From assembly GCF_000348785.1 (NCBI RefSeq), contig NC_020520.1, positions 4,464,001 to 4,528,000 on the forward strand: DNA of 64,000 nucleotides. Reading direction: 5' to 3'. Under the pieces are notes generated by a model. The model ran no database searches, had not been told where the DNA came from, and saw only the letters and a list, made by a program, of their open reading frames with translations. The stretch comes from Ilumatobacter coccineus YM16-304 (lineage in GTDB: Bacteria > Actinomycetota > Acidimicrobiia > Acidimicrobiales > Ilumatobacteraceae). Of this stretch, positions 61,825 through 64,000 are shown one piece after another (position 1 is the stretch's first letter; every line of letters begins with the position of its first letter). Made by a program: the position numbers and the translations under genes.

Positions 61825-63996
61825 CTACAGCAGACCGAGATCGCGCGCTGCCTGCACGGCCGGCTTGCGACCGTCGACGGCGAGCTTGCGGTAGATCGAC
61901 CGGCAGTGCGTCTTGACCGTGTTGAGCGACACGTACAACTCGCCGGCGATCTCGCGTTGGCTCAGCCGGCTCGGCAGGTAGCGAAGGACCGACAACTCCC
62001 GATCGCTGAGCTCCTCGACGAGCTCGCCGACCGCGGCCGGGCGTTCGGCTTTGCCGTGGCGTGACTCGACGCGGGCGAGGTAGCGACCGGCGATGCCGGG
62101 GTCGGGACAGCGGTCGATGATCGAGCGCGCTTCGAGCAGCATGCTCTCGGCGTCGGGGTCGTCGTGGTCGAACGCGACGTCGGCGGCCGAGGCGAGCGCA
62201 TACGAGAGCATCACGGCTTCGGGCGAGCGACGGGCGAGCTGTACGCCGCGTCGCGCTGCGGCGAGCGCCTGGTCGGGATCGTCGGTGGTGCGGGCGACGA
62301 CGCTGTGCGCGAGTGCGAGCTGCGCAGCCTCGGTGAAGCGATGCTCGTCGGCGTAGGCGATCGCGCGCTCGGCGGTCTCGCGAGCGATGGCGGTCTGTCC
62401 GGTCTCGATGTCGGCGATGGCCGAGAAGACCGGCGTGACCGCCGCCGAGAAGTGGTCGGGGGCGCTGGTCGCCATCTCGTCGGCGCGGGCGAGGTACGGC
62501 CGAGCCTCGTCGAACAGGCCGGCCATCACCCGAACACCGCCCAGCACCATCGCGTGGGTCGGCAGCTTCACCTCCGGCGAATCCTCAACGATCGCCAACC
62601 CCGACGACACGTCGCCCTGAGCGAGCTGGATCATGGCCGACAGGCCGCAGATCAGCCCGGCGTCGATCCCGTCGACGTCGAGCCGCTCGGCCAGTGCCAG
62701 CGCCCGTTCGGCTTCACCGAACCGGCCGGTGACGAACGTGGTCCAGCCGTGCACGACGGCGAGCGCCGAGTGTTCGTCGAGCACGTCGCCGAGGCGTTCG
62801 ATGTATCGCAGCACGGTGTACGTCCTGCCCTTGTTCAGCAGCGTGGTCGCATTGTCGGCGACGAGATCGGCGGCCTCGACGCGGCGTCCACCCTCGATGA
62901 AGTGCTCGATCGCGTCCTCGAGGTCGCCGTCGTCGCGGTGCCATTCTCCCGCGGCGGCGTGCAGCTCCTGACGTCGCTCGGGTGCGCTCCGCTCGAGTTC
63001 GAGGCGCAGCAGATCTCGAAGGAGGTGATGGAACCGGAACCACGTGCCGGTTCGGTCGAGTGCGATCACCAGCTGGTTGGTGCCGGCGATGGTGCGCAGC
63101 CAGTCGGCACCGTCGTCGGTGCCGCACACCGCGTCGATGAGCGGCCCCGACATGCGTTCGAGGACCGACGCGTCGAGCAGACGGGCCCGCTCGTCGTCAT
63201 CGAGCGAGTCGAGCAGCTCCTCCGCGAGGTAGTCGGCGATCAGCTGGTCGTCGCCGTGGAACGACGCGACGAACTCGTCGACGTTCCCCTCGGTCGGGAG
63301 CGAGAGCCCGGCGAGGACGAGTCCGGCCGCCCAGCCTTCGGTGCGGTCGCACAGCCGGTCGACTGCCGTCCGATCGAGTCCGAGCGCCTCGGCGTCGAGC
63401 AGCCAGCTCGCCTCGTCCTCGTCGAAGCGCAGGTCGGCGGCGCGGATCTCGGCGACCTGGTTGCGGACTCGGAGTCGGCCGAGGCGGAACGGAGGATCGA
63501 CCCGCGTCGACACCACCAGGACGAGGTTCGACGGTCGGAAACCGATGAGCTGCTCGACCGTCTGATGGACCGCGGCGTTGTCGATGAGGTGATAGTCGTC
63601 GAGCACGAGCACCACCTCGTCGGCATGCTCGGTCACCGTGTTGACCACGGCGGTCACGACCTCGTCGTATCCGGCGCTCATCGCCGTGGCGACCGCGCCG
63701 GTGATCGCCGGCACGGTCTCGGCGAGCGACGACGCCACGTAACTCCAGAACCGGGCGGGGTCGGCGTCGGCCTCGTCGATCTGCACCCAGGCGACGCTGC
63801 CCGAACGATTCGACAGCCATCCGCTCACCAGCGTCGACTTGCCGGCGCCGGCGGGTGCGCTGACGAGCACGAGCCCGCACCTGTGTCCGAGCGAGGCGTC
63901 GAGCCGCTCGACCAGGCGGGGTCGATCGAGGTACCGGATCGGCGGGCTCGGGCGGGTGACCTTCGTGGCCGTGAGTGCGCGGCCGTTCGGGACCAT
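61825..63996 (-). CDS. MalT-type LuxR transcriptional activator (STAND ATPase)
   Basis: 723 residues from ATG 63996, four bases from the window edge, so an upstream start cannot be excluded. N-terminal NTPase with Walker A SAPAGAGKSTL (about 47-57) and Walker B VVLVLDDYHLID, a winged-helix/arm region, a long TPR-like helical sensor (about 370-640), and a C-terminal LuxR helix-turn-helix (LSQREIAGELYVSLNTVKTHCRSIYRKL). MalT-like proteins bind an inducer and ATP, oligomerise and activate promoters. Possible target: the downstream Rieske gene, with which it is codirectional. Confidence 0.92.
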   Translation of the reverse strand: MVPNGRALTATKVTRPSPPIRYLDRPRLVERLDASLGHRCGLVLVSAPAGAGKSTLVSGWLSNRSGSVAWVQIDEADADPARFWSYVASSLAETVPAITGAVATAMSAGYDEVVTAVVNTVTEHADEVVLVLDDYHLIDNAAVHQTVEQLIGFRPSNLVLVVSTRVDPPFRLGRLRVRNQVAEIRAADLRFDEDEASWLLDAEALGLDRTAVDRLCDRTEGWAAGLVLAGLSLPTEGNVDEFVASFHGDDQLIADYLAEELLDSLDDDERARLLDASVLERMSGPLIDAVCGTDDGADWLRTIAGTNQLVIALDRTGTWFRFHHLLRDLLRLELERSAPERRQELHAAAGEWHRDDGDLEDAIEHFIEGGRRVEAADLVADNATTLLNKGRTYTVLRYIERLGDVLDEHSALAVVHGWTTFVTGRFGEAERALALAERLDVDGIDAGLICGLSAMIQLAQGDVSSGLAIVEDSPEVKLPTHAMVLGGVRVMAGLFDEARPYLARADEMATSAPDHFSAAVTPVFSAIADIETGQTAIARETAERAIAYADEHRFTEAAQLALAHSVVARTTDDPDQALAAARRGVQLARRSPEAVMLSYALASAADVAFDHDDPDAESMLLEARSIIDRCPDPGIAGRYLARVESRHGKAERPAAVGELVEELSDRELSVLRYLPSRLSQREIAGELYVSLNTVKTHCRSIYRKLAVDGRKPAVQAARDLGLL

Positions 63997-64000
63997 GCCG

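Overview
The window is GC-rich (roughly 65-70 percent by eye), densely packed, and strongly biased to G or C at third codon positions. It has actinobacterial traits: a DUF222/HNH endonuclease, short leaders or leaderless starts, many GTG starts and ATGA/GTGA gene overlaps. The broad catabolic content (CoA transferase, three Rieske oxygenases, a P450, paralogous ABC importers) suggests a free-living Acidimicrobiia-type actinobacterium, possibly Ilumatobacter-like. That placement is inference. No phage genes, insertion sequences, CRISPR arrays or rRNA were seen. The only RNA gene found is tRNA-Gly(CCC) at 6419-6492.

Layout. 1-4.7 kb: the end of a very large unknown protein, a TPR protein and a zinc-ribbon/membrane protein. 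4.8-6.7 kb: a TetR/DUF3995 divergent pair with a double operator, then a poorly coding stretch with strong palindromes, the tRNA and a broken VOC gene. 6.8-8.8 kb: a zinc-starvation locus, with a Zur-type box between a COG0523 GTPase and zinc-free L33/L31. 8.8-21 kb: a ten-gene minus-strand operon encoding an isochorismatase-type amidase, a MetNIQ-like importer, a VOC protein, GntR, two PuuE-type polysaccharide-deacetylase-fold enzymes, MmgE/PrpD and an HMG-CoA-lyase-type enzyme. Divergent from it are a MalY-type PLP enzyme, an alpha/beta-hydrolase and a CoA transferase. I read this as a pathway for import, ring opening, deamidation, CoA activation and C-C cleavage of a small cyclic amide or imide. 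21-32 kb: stress and housekeeping genes (glutamine amidotransferase, flavin-barrel protein, KatE catalase with a Lys/Ala tail, a lipoprotein between two related repeat arrays, DUF427, DUF2945), a decayed class II photolyase and a DUF222-HNH gene in repeat-rich DNA.

32.7-38.7 kb: a Rieske oxygenase opposite its probable TetR regulator, a carotenoid oxygenase, a flavin-barrel protein and a persulfide-dioxygenase/rhodanese fusion. 38.8-48.2 kb: a second long minus-strand run with an acyl-CoA synthetase, a synthetase-like pseudoenzyme, GntR-UTRA, a THI5/NMT1-type importer, a 31-codon small ORF, a creatininase-family hydrolase, a Rieske oxygenase and a 2-oxoglutarate/Fe(II) oxygenase. This looks like a second uptake-and-oxidation pathway. 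48.5-52.9 kb: riboflavin synthase, SDR, a 2-keto-4-pentenoate-hydratase-type enzyme, a zinc-less alcohol dehydrogenase behind a twin operator, and a CMD/AhpD-like protein. 53-55 kb: a siderophore-binding lipoprotein and a siderophore-interacting reductase. 55.1-61.7 kb: an old-yellow-enzyme fusion, P450, TetR, nitroreductase, a secreted protein and a third Rieske oxygenase. 61.8-64 kb: a MalT-type LuxR regulator reaching the window edge.

Two features recur. Five copies of a palindromic CTTGTTTCCC element lie at gene 3' ends. C-rich, G-poor spacers precede several genes, including the substrate-binding-protein gene of both catabolic importers.
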